Source of the DNA: an uncultured Erythrobacter sp.
Lineage (GTDB): Bacteria > Pseudomonadota > Alphaproteobacteria > Sphingomonadales > Sphingomonadaceae
Length of the DNA: 64,000 bases
NCBI RefSeq assembly: GCF_947497915.1
Contig: NZ_CANMIJ010000001.1
Coordinates: 1,733,611-1,797,610 of the forward strand
Direction: 5' to 3'
In this document: positions 27,618-37,806 of the stretch, in pieces
Numbering within the stretch: position 1 is the stretch's first letter
How the letters are laid out: each line of letters starts with the position of its first letter
Made by a program: the position numbers and the translations under genes
The notes under the pieces: generated by a model
Told to the model about the DNA's origin: nothing
Databases searched by the model: none
Seen by the model: only the letters and a program-made list of their open reading frames with translations

Positions 27618-29558
27618 TTGAGTCAGGAACTGTTCCCCGTACCCGCCGAATGGGCCGGGTCGGCGAAGATCAACGCTGCCACATATGAAGAGCGCTATGC
27701 CCGCTCTATTCAGGATCCTGAGGGATTCTGGGCTGAGGAATCGCAGCGGATCGATTGGATCGAACCGTGGAACACGCTCAAAGACGTAAGCTATAACGAA
27801 GCCGATTTCCGCATCGGCTGGTTCATGGGCGGAAAGCTCAACATTTGCGCCAACGCGCTGGACCGGCACCTCGAAACACGCGGCGATACGCCTGCGATCA
27901 TCTGGGAGCCTGATCATCCCGATACGCCGGGCCGCACCCTCACCTACCGCGAACTCCACACAGAAGTTTGCAAGTTCGCCAATGTGCTCAAAGCCAATGG
28001 CGTCAAAAAGGGCGACCGCGTCACGATTTACCTGCCGATGGTGCCAGAAGCTGCTGTTGCGATGCTAGCCTGCGCGCGCATCGGCGCGGTGCATTCTGTG
28101 GTGTTTGCCGGCTTTAGCCCGGATGCGCTGGCGGGCCGGATCGAAGATTGTCAGTCCAACATCATCATCACCGCCGACGAAGGTCTGCGCGGCGGCAAGA
28201 AAGTCCCGCTGAAAGCAAACGTCGATGCTGCGCTGGAAAAGACGCCCGCGGATACCGTGATTGTTTATCGCCACACAGGCGGCGACGTTGGCTCAGTCGA
28301 AGGGCGCGATGTCTGGTGGCACGATGCGATGGCGCGGGCCTCCGCCGAATGCGCGCCAGAGGTGATGGACGCGGAAGATCCGCTCTTCATCCTCTACACA
28401 TCAGGCTCCACTGGAAAGCCGAAAGGCGTGCTGCACACGACCGGCGGATATGCCGTGTGGACCAGCATGACGCATGAATATGTGTTCGATTACTCACCGG
28501 GCCAAATTTACTGGTGCGCGGCGGACGTGGGCTGGGTCACCGGCCATTCCTATGTCGTCTACGCCCCGCTGATTAATGGCGCGACGCAGGTGATGTTCGA
28601 AGGCGTTCCGAACTATCCCGACTTCAGCCGGTTTTGGGACGTCATCGACAAACACAAAGTCGAGATTTTCTATGCAGCCCCTACCGCTCTGCGCGCTCTG
28701 ATGCGCGAAGGTGATGATTGGGTGACCAAGACAGACCGTTCCTCGCTCCGCCTGCTCGGCAGCGTGGGTGAGCCGATCAATCCCGAGGCGTGGGATTGGT
28801 ATCACCGCGTCGTGGGTGAGCGCCGCTGCCCGATTGTCGATACATGGTGGCAAACGGAAACCGGCGCTGCGATGATTACGCCGATGCCGGGCGCAACCGC
28901 GCTGAAACCGGGCAGCGCAAGCAAGCCGATGTTCGGCGTGCAGCCCGCTTTGGTCGATCCGGAAAAAGGCACGATATTGGAAGGCGCGACATCGGGCGCG
29001 CTTATCCTGACAGACAGCTGGCCCGGCCAAATGCGCACAGTTTACGGCGATCATGATCGCTTCTTCCAAACCTATTTCAGCCAATATCCCGGATACTATT
29101 TCACCGGCGATGGCTGCCGCCGCGATGAAGATGGGTATTACTGGATCACAGGCCGTATCGACGATGTGATCAACGTATCCGGCCACCGCATGGGCACCGC
29201 CGAGGTGGAAAGCGCGCTGGTGGAGCATCCGCTCGTATCCGAAGCCGCCGTGGTCGGTATGCCGCATGATGTGAAGGGACAAGGTATCTACGCCTATGTC
29301 ACCACCAATGCGGGCACGGATGACAGCGATGACCTTCGCAAAGAACTTGTGCAATGGGTGCGCAAGGAAATCGGCCCGATTGCGACGCCTGATGTGGTGC
29401 AGTTTGCGCCGGGCCTGCCGAAAACACGCAGCGGCAAAATCATGCGCCGCATCCTGCGCAAGATTGCGGAGAATGATACCGGTAATCTGGGTGACACCTC
29501 CACGCTGGCCGATCCAAGCGTGGTCGATGATCTTTTGGCGAACAGGCCGCAAACGTAG
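27618..29558 (+). CDS. acs: Acetyl-CoA synthetase
   Basis: The 646-residue enzyme is AMP-forming acetate:CoA ligase. It shows the P-loop [62 protein letters not shown], the hinge [15 protein letters not shown] and the C-terminal TRSGKIMRR, whose Lys is the regulatory acetylation site in other bacteria. The start is a TTG at 27618 with CAGGAGAG upstream. It activates acetate for the TCA and glyoxylate cycles. Confidence 0.95.
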   Translation: MSQELFPVPAEWAGSAKINAATYEERYARSIQDPEGFWAEESQRIDWIEPWNTLKDVSYNEADFRIGWFMGGKLNICANALDRHLETRGDTPAIIWEPDHPDTPGRTLTYRELHTEVCKFANVLKANGVKKGDRVTIYLPMVPEAAVAMLACARIGAVHSVVFAGFSPDALAGRIEDCQSNIIITADEGLRGGKKVPLKANVDAALEKTPADTVIVYRHTGGDVGSVEGRDVWWHDAMARASAECAPEVMDAEDPLFILYTSGSTGKPKGVLHTTGGYAVWTSMTHEYVFDYSPGQIYWCAADVGWVTGHSYVVYAPLINGATQVMFEGVPNYPDFSRFWDVIDKHKVEIFYAAPTALRALMREGDDWVTKTDRSSLRLLGSVGEPINPEAWDWYHRVVGERRCPIVDTWWQTETGAAMITPMPGATALKPGSASKPMFGVQPALVDPEKGTILEGATSGALILTDSWPGQMRTVYGDHDRFFQTYFSQYPGYYFTGDGCRRDEDGYYWITGRIDDVINVSGHRMGTAEVESALVEHPLVSEAAVVGMPHDVKGQGIYAYVTTNAGTDDSDDLRKELVQWVRKEIGPIATPDVVQFAPGLPKTRSGKIMRRILRKIAENDTGNLGDTSTLADPSVVDDLLANRPQT

Positions 29559-29627
29559 AGAAGAGAATGGTTGATCCGCGGCGCTTCGCCTGCGAGAGAT
29601 GCTGCAAACTAGTTTCAGGAGTAACTA

Positions 29628-30815
29628 ATGGCCGGAATGGTGCCGTTTAACTGGGAAGACCCCTTCGATCTGGAATCCCAGCTGACCGAAGACGAACGAA
29701 TGATCCGCGACACCGCGCATGCTTTTTCACAAAGCGAGCTTCAACCGCGCGTGATCGAGGCGTTTCGGAATGAAACCGCCGCGCCCGAACTCTTTCCGCT
29801 GATGGGTCAAGCGGGCCTGCTCGGCGCGACCATTCCCGAAGAATATGGCGGCGTTGGCGCGTCCTATGTTGCCTACGGCCTGATCGCGCGCGAAATCGAA
29901 CGCGTCGACAGCGGATATCGCTCGATGGCGTCTGTTCAATCCAGCCTCGTGATGCACCCGATCTACGCTTACGGATCGGAAGAGCAGCGCCGCAAATACC
30001 TTCCGGGTTTGTCTTCAGGCGAGCTCATCGGTTGCTTTGGCCTGACCGAGCCGGATGCCGGCAGTGATCCTGCGGGCATGAAGACCGTCGCTCGCAAAGA
30101 TGGCGACGGATATGTGCTGAACGGCGCAAAGACATGGATTTCCAATTCGCCATTCGCAGACGTGCTTGTCGTATGGGCCAAGAGCGAAGAGCATGGCGGC
30201 GGCATTCGCGGCTTTGTGCTTGAGAAAGGCATGAAAGGCCTCTCCGCCCCCAAGATCGAAGGCAAAATCTCGTTGCGCGCCTCCACCACGGGCGGCATCG
30301 TGATGGAAGATGTGAGGGTTGGCGCCGATGCGCTGCTGCCCGATGTTCAGGGTTTGAAAGGCCCGTTCGGCTGCCTCAACCGCGCGCGTTACGGCATCAG
30401 CTGGGGCGCGATGGGCGCGGCGGAATTCTGCATGCACGCCGCGCGTCAATACGGGCTCGATCGCAAGCAATTTGATCGCCCGCTCGCTGCAACGCAGCTG
30501 TTCCAGAAAAAGCTCGCCGATATGATGACTGATATCGGGCTCGGCCTACAGGCGTCGCTGCGCGTGGGCCGTTTGATGGATGAAGGTCGGTTCGCGCCAG
30601 ACATGATTTCCATCGTGAAACGCAACAATGTCGGCAAGGCCTTGGATATTGCCCGCCAGTCGCGCGATATGCATGGCGGCAACGGTATTTCCGAGGAATA
30701 TCAGGTCATCCGTCATTCGGTGAACCTTGAAACGGTGAACACATACGAAGGCACCCATGATGTCCACGCTTTGATCCTAGGCCGCGCGATCACCGGCATC
30801 GCGGCATTCGGATGA
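29628..30815 (+). CDS. Acyl-CoA dehydrogenase, glutaryl-CoA dehydrogenase type
   Basis: This 395-residue flavoprotein starts [20 protein letters not shown] and has the acyl-CoA dehydrogenase signatures [18 protein letters not shown] and KTWISNSP. The C-terminal [18 protein letters not shown], with its catalytic Glu, is typical of glutaryl-CoA dehydrogenases. It would oxidise and decarboxylate glutaryl-CoA to crotonyl-CoA in lysine or aromatic breakdown. It overlaps the isomerase gene by four bases (ATGA), which links it to an aromatic-acid context. Confidence 0.87.
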   Translation: MAGMVPFNWEDPFDLESQLTEDERMIRDTAHAFSQSELQPRVIEAFRNETAAPELFPLMGQAGLLGATIPEEYGGVGASYVAYGLIAREIERVDSGYRSMASVQSSLVMHPIYAYGSEEQRRKYLPGLSSGELIGCFGLTEPDAGSDPAGMKTVARKDGDGYVLNGAKTWISNSPFADVLVVWAKSEEHGGGIRGFVLEKGMKGLSAPKIEGKISLRASTTGGIVMEDVRVGADALLPDVQGLKGPFGCLNRARYGISWGAMGAAEFCMHAARQYGLDRKQFDRPLAATQLFQKKLADMMTDIGLGLQASLRVGRLMDEGRFAPDMISIVKRNNVGKALDIARQSRDMHGGNGISEEYQVIRHSVNLETVNTYEGTHDVHALILGRAITGIAAFG

Positions 30816-31474
30816 GCGCGGCAGACACCCCGATCACGCTTTACGGCTATTATCGTAGCTCGACGTCATACCGGCTGCGTATCGCGCTTGAGCTGAAAGG
30901 GCTTGAGTACGACCAAGATCCTGTAAACCTGCTGGAATCGGCGCAAAAGGACGATGGTTTTACGAGCCGCAATCCGTTTGCGTCCGTGCCAATGCTGGCG
31001 GCGGGCGGGCGTGACCGTGCGCAATCCATGGCGATGCTCGAGTGGCTGGATGAGGCGCATCCGGAAAATCCGCTGCTGCCGTCCGACATCGAGGATCGCT
31101 ACACTGTGCGCGAGCTGGTCTATGCCATCGCCACCGAACTGCACGCGCCGCTAAACCTGCCGGTTCTGAAGTATCTGAAAGACCCGCTGGGTCATTCGCA
31201 GCGTATTGTCGACCACTGGTATCGGCACTGGTTGAAACGCACGCTTGATCCGGTCGAAAAACGTTTGGCACAACTCAATACTGGCGACTTCCTCATGGAT
31301 GCGCCGGGCATGTTCGAAGTGCTGCTGATCCCGCAAATCTACAACGCGCGCCGCTTTCACTATGACCTGTCGGAAAGCCCGCATATCTGCCGCATCGAAA
31401 CGGCATGTCTTGCTCTGCCCGCTTTCCAGCGCGCGCATCCGAACAACCAACCCGATAACCCGCAAAGAGGCTGA
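30812..31474 (+). CDS. maiA: Maleylacetoacetate isomerase
   Basis: The 220-residue glutathione S-transferase of the zeta class has the N-terminal active site [17 protein letters not shown] and the later [18 protein letters not shown]. It would isomerise maleylacetoacetate to fumarylacetoacetate with glutathione, as in tyrosine/homogentisate breakdown. It is followed after 7 bases by an FAH-family hydrolase, the next step of that pathway. The C-terminal region (HPNNQPD) matches zeta GSTs. Confidence 0.88.
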   Translation: MSAADTPITLYGYYRSSTSYRLRIALELKGLEYDQDPVNLLESAQKDDGFTSRNPFASVPMLAAGGRDRAQSMAMLEWLDEAHPENPLLPSDIEDRYTVRELVYAIATELHAPLNLPVLKYLKDPLGHSQRIVDHWYRHWLKRTLDPVEKRLAQLNTGDFLMDAPGMFEVLLIPQIYNARRFHYDLSESPHICRIETACLALPAFQRAHPNNQPDNPQRG

Positions 31475-31481
31475 TCCATTT

Positions 31482-32495
31482 ATGAAACTCGCTACGCTTA
31501 ACGATGGCACTCGCGACGGCAAATTGGTCGTCGTTTCAAAAGACCTCACGCGCTGCTGCGCGGCGGGATATATCGCGCCGACGATGCAATATGCGCTCGA
31601 CAATTGGGCGCGGGTCGCGCCGGAACTTGAGCTGCTGGCCACCGATGTCGAGCACGAAGCGGTGCCGTGTGAGCGGTTTCACGAGCGCGAAGCGCATTCC
31701 CCCCTGCCCCGCGCATACCAATGGGCAGACGGGTCGGCTTACATCAATCACGTTGAGCTGGTTCGCAAAGCGCGCGATGCCGAGGTTCCGGAGAGCTTCT
31801 ATCACGATCCGCTGATGTATCAGGGCGGCTCTGACACGTTCCTGCCGCCGCGCGCCGATATTCCCTTGGGCGATCCGGCATGGGGCTGCGACATGGAAGG
31901 CGAAGTCGCTGTCATCGTAGACGACACACCGATGGGTGTCTCAGCCGAAGACGCGGCGCGCCACATCAAACTCATCATGCTGGTCAATGACGTGTCGCTG
32001 CGCGGCCTGATCCCGGGTGAACTGGCCAAGGGTTTCGGGTTCTTCCAGTCAAAGCCGTCCAGCGCATTCTCGCCTGTTGCTGTGACACCCGAAGAATTGG
32101 GCGCAGCATGGGCGGACAGCCTGATAAATCTGCCCCTGATGGTCGACTATAACGGCGAGGCCTTTGGCCGCGCCGAAGTCGGCAAAGATGCGACCTTCAA
32201 TATGGCGCAGCTGGTTGCCCATGCGGCCAAGACGCGCTCGCTCACAGCAGGCACGATCATCGGATCGGGCACTATCTCTAACAAAGGCGCAGATGGCGGC
32301 CCAGGCAAGCCGGTAGCCGATGGCGGTCTGGGCTATTCCTGCATCGCCGAAATCCGCATGATCGAAACGATCCGTGACGGCGAAGCCGCGACCCGTTTCA
32401 TGCGCGCAGGCGACACTGTGAAGATCGAAATGCGTGACGCCGAAAATCACTCGATCTTCGGCGCCATCGAACAGACAGTGGTGGAGGCCCCTTAA
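31482..32495 (+). CDS. Fumarylacetoacetate hydrolase-family protein
   Basis: The 337-residue product starts at ATG 31482 (MKLATLNDGTRDGKLVVVS). The FAH domain shows GDPAWGCDMEGEVAVIVDD, where acidic residues hold the metal, and GTIIGSGTISNKGADGGPGK. Its position after the isomerase suggests fumarylacetoacetase, giving fumarate and acetoacetate. It is of the bacterial short type, so the exact substrate is inferred from context. An open frame to 31362 lies within the previous gene and lacks support. Confidence 0.86.
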   Translation: MKLATLNDGTRDGKLVVVSKDLTRCCAAGYIAPTMQYALDNWARVAPELELLATDVEHEAVPCERFHEREAHSPLPRAYQWADGSAYINHVELVRKARDAEVPESFYHDPLMYQGGSDTFLPPRADIPLGDPAWGCDMEGEVAVIVDDTPMGVSAEDAARHIKLIMLVNDVSLRGLIPGELAKGFGFFQSKPSSAFSPVAVTPEELGAAWADSLINLPLMVDYNGEAFGRAEVGKDATFNMAQLVAHAAKTRSLTAGTIIGSGTISNKGADGGPGKPVADGGLGYSCIAEIRMIETIRDGEAATRFMRAGDTVKIEMRDAENHSIFGAIEQTVVEAP

Positions 32496-32503
32496 GCCGA
32501 AGC

Positions 32504-33217
32504 TTAGGCCTCGTCCGCGTGCGCCCCGTCCAATGGGCGGCGGCGAGCGATATTGCCTTCGCGGCGTTCGTCGATTGTGTCGACAAAGCAGTGGTTCACA
32601 TCGCGGTGTTCGGCTTCATCAGCACGCACTGCGATGATGACTTCGCGTAGACGCGCGTCTTGCGGTAGCTGCCAGTAATCAATCGCAATTTGGGGTGCGG
32701 GAATGTTGTCCAATTGGCCCGCATCCACTTCCGCCAGATACTGGGTGTAGCTGAACACGGCCTCTTCCTCGAAATACCCCACCACGCGGTGCGCAGTGCG
32801 CGGCGCGAATAGATAGAGCCAGAAGTAGAAGTTGTAGAAGACGAGTTGCACGGTGATGATCAGGGCGCGTTCAAACCGGTTCGGCTGCGCGACCTCGATG
32901 AAGGTCATCAGGTGCATCCGCTCATTCTCGGCCTCGTCCAGCAAAGTGCGGATCCAGCCTTCGTCGTCGCGCATATTGCGCAGCGCCTTTAGGTGCTGCC
33001 AAAGCCCGCCAACCATGCCGGGCACGGCTGCGACGGTTTCAAGCACAACAGCGCGGTGGCCGTATCGTTTGGCGAAGAATGTGTCGGCGAAAAAGCGCAG
33101 CAGCTTCACAAAACTGAATGCGATTTTATCGCTCAGGGTCTGGGGTGCGAAATGCACCTCCAGCTCTGCGTCATGATTAACCTGCCGGACCAGCGGACGG
33201 GAATCTAGATGTTGCAT
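32504..33217 (-). CDS. aox: Alternative oxidase (ubiquinol oxidase)
   Basis: This 237-residue di-iron protein carries all the metal-ligand motifs of the plant and fungal type alternative oxidase: [34 protein letters not shown] and [12 protein letters not shown]. Two hydrophobic patches sit between them, and the length is normal for a bacterial member. It oxidises ubiquinol and reduces O2 to water on the cytoplasmic face without pumping protons. Such genes are scattered in bacteria and known in some sphingomonads. It is convergent with the FAH gene across 8 bases and has no adjacent regulator. Confidence 0.93.
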   Translation of the reverse strand: MQHLDSRPLVRQVNHDAELEVHFAPQTLSDKIAFSFVKLLRFFADTFFAKRYGHRAVVLETVAAVPGMVGGLWQHLKALRNMRDDEGWIRTLLDEAENERMHLMTFIEVAQPNRFERALIITVQLVFYNFYFWLYLFAPRTAHRVVGYFEEEAVFSYTQYLAEVDAGQLDNIPAPQIAIDYWQLPQDARLREVIIAVRADEAEHRDVNHCFVDTIDERREGNIARRRPLDGAHADEA

Positions 33218-33376
33218 TGGGCACTCTCAAGTGGCCCGGTCCCTTCTACTCGACCTCATGTCGAACGCCCTGACCGGGTCTCTATCGGCACTTGTTAAAT
33301 AGCAAAGCGAGGCAGTTAGTTCCCGCGATTTCGCCGCAGTAAGTGTTCTATTTTGTGCAACAAAGGCAAAAGCCGT

Positions 33377-34459
33377 TTAGAATCCGAGGCTTTCGGCAAC
33401 AGCTTCATTCACAATTTTTCCCTGATGCACGTTCAAACCGGGGGCGAGATGTGGATCATGTTCACAGGCTTTCACGCCCTTTTCCGCCAATGCGAGTCCA
33501 AACGGCAGCGTCGCATTGTTTAGTGCATAGCTTGATGTGAGCGGCACAGCGCCGGGCATATTAGCAACGCAGTAATGGATGACGTTGTCGACTTCGTAGG
33601 TCGGGTTTTCGTGCGTCGTCGCTTTCGATGTTTCAAAGCATCCGCCTTGGTCAATCGCGACGTCGACCAGAACCGCGCGGTTCTTCATCAATTTTAGGTC
33701 TTCACGCGGCACCAGATGCGGCGCGCTCGCGCCCGGAATCAGGACGGCGCCAATCACGACATCCGCCGTTGTCAGAGCCTGCTCAATCGTGCCCGCGGTT
33801 GAATAGCGGGTGCTGACGCGGCCTTGGAACATCTCATCGAGCTGGCGAAGGCGCGGCAGCGAACGGTCGAATATCTCGACATCCGCGCCAAGGCCCACGG
33901 CCATGCGTGCTGCCTGAGTGCCAACAACGCCGCCGCCCAGAACAACAACGCGGGCGGGCAAAACGCCGGGCACGCCGCCCATCAAGGTGCCGCGCCCGCC
34001 ATTGTTTGCGCGCAATGCCTGCGCACCCGCTTCGATCGAGAGCCGGCCTGCGACTTCGCTCATCGGGGCGAGCAACGGTAGTCCGCCGCCCGGGCCAGTT
34101 ACGGTTTCATAGGCCACGGCAGAAACGCCGCTCTCCATCAATCCGCGCGCCTGATCGGGATCGGGTGCGAGGTGGAGGTATGTGAAGAGAATTTGCCCTT
34201 CGCGCAGCTGCACCCATTCATTGGGCTGCGGCTCTTTCACTTTGACGACCATCTCGGCGCGAGCGAAGACTTCTTCGGCGGTGCTGACGATCTCCGCGCC
34301 GATCTTAGAATATTCCTCATCAGCCTTATCGATGCCCGATCCCGCGCCCGTTTCGACCATCACCGAATGGCCTCGCGAAACATATTCGCGTGCAGCCTCC
34401 GGCGTCAGACCGACGCGGTATTCGTGGTTCTTGATCTCTTTAGGGACGCCAATGAGCAT
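33377..34459 (-). CDS. ald: Alanine dehydrogenase
   Basis: The product of about 360 residues has MLIGVPKEIKNHEYRVGLTP, VKVKEPQPNEWVQLREGQ, the NAD motif VVLGGGVVGTQAARMAVGLGA and DVAIDQGGCFETSKATTHENPTY. These are the full signatures of L-alanine dehydrogenase. It interconverts alanine and pyruvate plus ammonia using NAD. The start is ATG 34459 behind GGAGAG, rather than 34498. It is divergent from the semialdehyde dehydrogenase gene across 318 bases. Confidence 0.94.
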   Translation of the reverse strand: MLIGVPKEIKNHEYRVGLTPEAAREYVSRGHSVMVETGAGSGIDKADEEYSKIGAEIVSTAEEVFARAEMVVKVKEPQPNEWVQLREGQILFTYLHLAPDPDQARGLMESGVSAVAYETVTGPGGGLPLLAPMSEVAGRLSIEAGAQALRANNGGRGTLMGGVPGVLPARVVVLGGGVVGTQAARMAVGLGADVEIFDRSLPRLRQLDEMFQGRVSTRYSTAGTIEQALTTADVVIGAVLIPGASAPHLVPREDLKLMKNRAVLVDVAIDQGGCFETSKATTHENPTYEVDNVIHYCVANMPGAVPLTSSYALNNATLPFGLALAEKGVKACEHDPHLAPGLNVHQGKIVNEAVAESLGF

Positions 34460-34704
34460 AATACTCTCCTGGGGAATCGGGCAGAAGCTCCGCCGCATTT
34501 ACGCAATTAAGTTACAAACTTGCGCATAATTATTCAATCAGGAAAAGCAGGGGTTCTGCAGCGACGGCTTTCCTACTATCATCCTGTCACACCAATTCAC
34601 GGGCTGTGAAACCGGTATAATGGATGAAGTTTTCGGGTAAGTATCAAGTGCTCTCAACATGAATGAAATTTTTTTATTTCAGTATGTTATGTCTGAAGAT
34701 CGCG
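34460..34704. other. Divergent intergenic region, ald / aldehyde dehydrogenase
   Basis: This noncoding stretch is AT-richer than its flanks. It holds the promoter of ald on its left and of the dehydrogenase on its right (with the palindrome at 34705-34730). I found no open frame of credible coding quality and no RNA gene in it. Confidence 0.6.
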
Positions 34705-34730
34705 CTTGACACATTGTCCAACATGTCAAG
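34705..34730. promoter_or_regulatory. Inverted repeat, likely operator, upstream of the semialdehyde dehydrogenase gene
   Basis: A 7-base inverted repeat, CTTGACA at 34705-34711 and TGTCAAG at 34724-34730, spans a 12-base centre. It begins with a TTGACA that could serve as a -35 box and lies about 50-75 bases before the dehydrogenase start. It could be a dimeric repressor site. The binding protein is unknown and no regulator gene is adjacent. Confidence 0.4.
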
Positions 34731-34777
34731 CAAGTCCTACAAATTTCGCGGCCCGATAGAGATAAAGGAAACCTCGC

Positions 34778-36229
34778 ATGACGAATTATCCCGCACTGAA
34801 AATGTTGATCGGCGGCGAGTGGGTTGCCGATGGCGGCGATGGCACCATGACGGTGAGCAATCCGGCGACCGAAGCGAAAATCGCTGAATGTCCAAAGGTT
34901 TCCAGTGAGCAACTCGACGCAGCAGTCGCTGCGGCTAGCGAAGCCTTCCCGGTCTGGGCCGGAACCCCCGGCGCGTCGCGGCACAAAATTCTGCGTAAAG
35001 CTGCCGATCTCTTGCGCGAGCGAGCGCCAGAGATTGCGCGGGTCATGACGCTGGAAGTCGGTAAGCCGCATGCACAGGCATTGGGCGAAACGGTGGGCGC
35101 AGCTGACCTGATCGATTTCCTTGCAGAGGAAGCAAAGCGCCAAGGTGGCCGTCTGGTGCCCGTTCGCGGTGCGCACTTGCTACAGCAGCGTGTGACGCAG
35201 GAGCCGATTGGTCCCGCCGCTTTGTTCACACCGTGGAATTTCCCGATCAACTTGCCAGCGAAAAAGCTTGCTGGTGCGTTGGCCGCAGGATGCTCTTGCA
35301 TATTGAAGCCTGCCGAAACCACGCCAGCCTGCGCGCAGATGCTGGTCGAATGCTTTGTTGAGGCGGGCGTGCCAGCGGGTGCGATCAACCTCGCTTACGG
35401 CGATCCTGCAAAGATCTCCGAGCATCTGATAACTGCGCCAGCAATGCGCAAAATCAGCTTCACCGGATCAACCGCGGTTGGCAAACAATTGGGCGCGATG
35501 GCCGCTCAAGGCCTCAAACGTTTCACTGCGGAGCTTGGCGGACACGCGCCGGTTGTGATCGGCGAAAGCGCAGATTTCGAACGGACCGTGGCCGCTTGCG
35601 CTGCGACCAAATTCCGCAATGCCGGACAGGTCTGCGTCTCGCCCACCCGCTTTCTTGTCGCGCGCGGCATCTATGACAAATTCGTCAGTGAATTTGCCGC
35701 CTGTGCGAGTGCATTGAAAATCGGCGATGCGAGCGTGGATGACAGCGTTGATATGGGCCCGCTGGCCCATGGCGGGCGCGTTGCAGCGATGCAGGATTTG
35801 ATGGGATCGATGGGCGGCGAGCAGGGCGAAATCGTCACTGGCGGATCATCGCCAGAGGGTGCCGGGCACTTCTTCCAACCGACAGTCATTGCAGGACCAT
35901 CCCCGACTAGCCGATTGATGACCGAGGAGCCTTTCGGTCCGGTCGCGGGCATCGTACCTTATGATGACATCGAGGAAGCCGTGCGGATTGCCAATTCGCT
36001 GCAATATGGACTGGCGGCTTATGCGTTTACAGCTGACCTTGATGAAAGCCATTATCTTGGCAGTTCGCTGCGCGCGGGCATGGTCGCAATCAACCACTTT
36101 GCAGTTGGATCGCCCGAAACACCCTTTGGCGGGATCGGCGATAGCGGGTTCGGTTCGGAAAGCGGAGTTGAGGGTTACCTAGGCTATACCGAGACCAAGC
36201 TGGTCACGGTTGCGAAGTCTGGCACCTAG
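34778..36229 (+). CDS. NAD(P)-dependent aldehyde/semialdehyde dehydrogenase
   Basis: This 483-residue aldehyde dehydrogenase has FTPWNFPINLPAKK, the cofactor loop GSTAVGKQLG, the catalytic Glu in ELGGHAPVV and the catalytic Cys in NAGQVCVSPTR. Succinate-semialdehyde or glutarate-semialdehyde is the likely substrate by family resemblance. Placement next to alanine dehydrogenase could mean use in 4-aminobutyrate breakdown, but no transaminase is present here. AAGGAAACC precedes the ATG. Confidence 0.85.
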   Translation: MTNYPALKMLIGGEWVADGGDGTMTVSNPATEAKIAECPKVSSEQLDAAVAAASEAFPVWAGTPGASRHKILRKAADLLRERAPEIARVMTLEVGKPHAQALGETVGAADLIDFLAEEAKRQGGRLVPVRGAHLLQQRVTQEPIGPAALFTPWNFPINLPAKKLAGALAAGCSCILKPAETTPACAQMLVECFVEAGVPAGAINLAYGDPAKISEHLITAPAMRKISFTGSTAVGKQLGAMAAQGLKRFTAELGGHAPVVIGESADFERTVAACAATKFRNAGQVCVSPTRFLVARGIYDKFVSEFAACASALKIGDASVDDSVDMGPLAHGGRVAAMQDLMGSMGGEQGEIVTGGSSPEGAGHFFQPTVIAGPSPTSRLMTEEPFGPVAGIVPYDDIEEAVRIANSLQYGLAAYAFTADLDESHYLGSSLRAGMVAINHFAVGSPETPFGGIGDSGFGSESGVEGYLGYTETKLVTVAKSGT

Positions 36230-36242
36230 GCGCGAAAGGCGT

Positions 36243-36407
36243 TTAGCGGCGCGGAAGCAGGCGCGAAAAAGCGCGAGCGATCAAAGATTTGCGGCGTGGC
36301 ATCGGACGAATGCGTCCGTAACGTGCTCGGCGCGACATCTCGTCGCCAAAGCATACTGTCCGGCCCATTGCGTCCGGACCGCTAGAAATAATTGTTGGTC
36401 GTTCCAT
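36243..36407 (-). CDS. Small arginine-rich protein (hypothetical)
   Basis: A 54-codon frame starts ATG at 36407 with GGGGA about ten bases upstream. It encodes a strongly basic peptide with 13 arginines, ending FSRLLPRR. It lies in the 332-base gap between two genes and has no recognised domain. The region upstream is AT-rich, which fits a promoter. It may be a genuine small protein; evidence is limited to the start signal, intact frame and position. Confidence 0.4.
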   Translation of the reverse strand: MERPTIISSGPDAMGRTVCFGDEMSRRARYGRIRPMPRRKSLIARAFSRLLPRR

Positions 36408-36561
36408 GTGTCGCGTCCCCGATTCGCGATTCGTTATTAACGTTAGCTAACACTGAATCTGTGGAAAACTGAGTCTCAACTGCAAAACGAAGTTGCAATT
36501 TTACAATTCAGGATTCGCAAAGCAGCATGGTTAACGCGTCAGGAACACCTTTGGTCGCGGC

Positions 36562-37728
36562 CTAGCGGTCCGTCCGCTGGACACCTGCTGCGCGCACATC
36601 TTCGAGGTTTGGATACCCGTTAACGGCCATCAACAAATCAGCCTCAGCGAGAATCGAACGAAGCACCCACCCGGCGCCTTCCGCGCCGCCCAGCGCCAGA
36701 CCGTAAGTATACGGGCGGCCGACACCAACGGCCCTCGCTCCCATTGCCAGCGCCTTGACCGCATCGGAGCCAGAACGAATGCCGCTGTCAAACATCACCG
36801 GCACATCGCCGGCGGCTTTCACGATATCTTCGAGCAGATCGATGGTCGCGATGCCGCCATTGGCCTGACGTCCGCCGTGATTGGAGCAATAAATTGCGTC
36901 AGCCCCGCAATCGACTGCGCGCTTCGCATCATCGGCGTGGCAGATACCTTTGAGTGCAATCGGCATGTCTGTCACATCTTTGAACCACTTCATGTCATCC
37001 CAAGTGAGCACTTGGCCGAACACGCCCGCGAACATCATGATCGCGGCTTCCATGTCCTCTTCCGGTGGCTTGTCCAGCAGCGAACGAAAGACCGGGTCTT
37101 GGAAATAATTTTGCAAAACCTTGCCGCGCAGCTGCGGAAAGTTCGACGCGTTCAGATCGCGCGGACGCCAGCCGGTCACCCAAGTATCCAGCGTGACGAC
37201 CAGCGCGGAATAGCCAGCTTTCTCAGCGCGCCCTATCAGGCTTTCGGCAAATTCGCGGTTACGCGGAGTGTAGAGCTGAAAGAACGCTGGCGTATCGCCG
37301 CATGCTTTCTTCACATCCTCCAGCGGATCATTGCCGAGGGTCGATGCGCAAAACGGCACACCTGTCATTGCGGACGCTTTAGCCGCCGCCATATCGCCAT
37401 GCCTGTCCTGCGTCGCTTCACCGTTCAAACCAATCGGGGCCATGAACAACGGCGTATCGTATTTCTGGCCGAACAATTCGATCGAGAGATCACGCTCTGT
37501 GCAATCAACCATCATGCGAGGGATCATGCCCCAATGATGAAAAGCCGAGGCATTTGTGTCCTGAGTGTGCTCATCACCGCACCCGCCCGCGACGTAGTTC
37601 GTCAACATCGGGCCAAGCGCTTCGTGGGCGCGTTTTTCGAGGGTCGCGAAATCCACGGGGAAGGTCGGCAGATGCCCCCTCAATCCCGCATTATAGATCT
37701 CGTTTTGCATCCCGCCGAAATTGTGCAT
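36562..37728 (-). CDS. Alpha-hydroxy-acid oxidising flavoprotein (lactate 2-monooxygenase-like)
   Basis: This 388-residue FMN enzyme has YVAGGCGDEHTQDTNASAF, VVTLDTWVTGWRPRDLN, LKGICHADDAKRA, the catalytic His in CSNHGGRQ and the FMN phosphate-binding DSGIRSGSDAVKAL. The GWRPRDLN segment and the YVAGGxGxExT pattern are closer to lactate 2-monooxygenase than to the respiratory LldD. It would oxidise L-lactate or a related 2-hydroxy acid. The start is ATG 37728 behind AGGAGAGG; a longer frame to 37791 lacks support. Confidence 0.82.
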   Translation of the reverse strand: MHNFGGMQNEIYNAGLRGHLPTFPVDFATLEKRAHEALGPMLTNYVAGGCGDEHTQDTNASAFHHWGMIPRMMVDCTERDLSIELFGQKYDTPLFMAPIGLNGEATQDRHGDMAAAKASAMTGVPFCASTLGNDPLEDVKKACGDTPAFFQLYTPRNREFAESLIGRAEKAGYSALVVTLDTWVTGWRPRDLNASNFPQLRGKVLQNYFQDPVFRSLLDKPPEEDMEAAIMMFAGVFGQVLTWDDMKWFKDVTDMPIALKGICHADDAKRAVDCGADAIYCSNHGGRQANGGIATIDLLEDIVKAAGDVPVMFDSGIRSGSDAVKALAMGARAVGVGRPYTYGLALGGAEGAGWVLRSILAEADLLMAVNGYPNLEDVRAAGVQRTDR

Positions 37729-37806
37729 CGCGTGTCCTCTCCTGCATCTCTCTTGGTGCGAAGAGTGAACCAGTTTGCACCGGCTGGGCAAGCGGTTTGT
37801 GCGTAT

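Noticed and set aside
28494-29552. 352-codon minus-strand frame
   Set aside because: It is antisense to acs and has no recognisable domain.
36437-36451. TTAA-N7-TAAC, near-match to a full CtrA site upstream of the small Arg-rich frame
   Set aside because: The second half is off consensus by one position, and chance matches are expected in this AT-rich gap.
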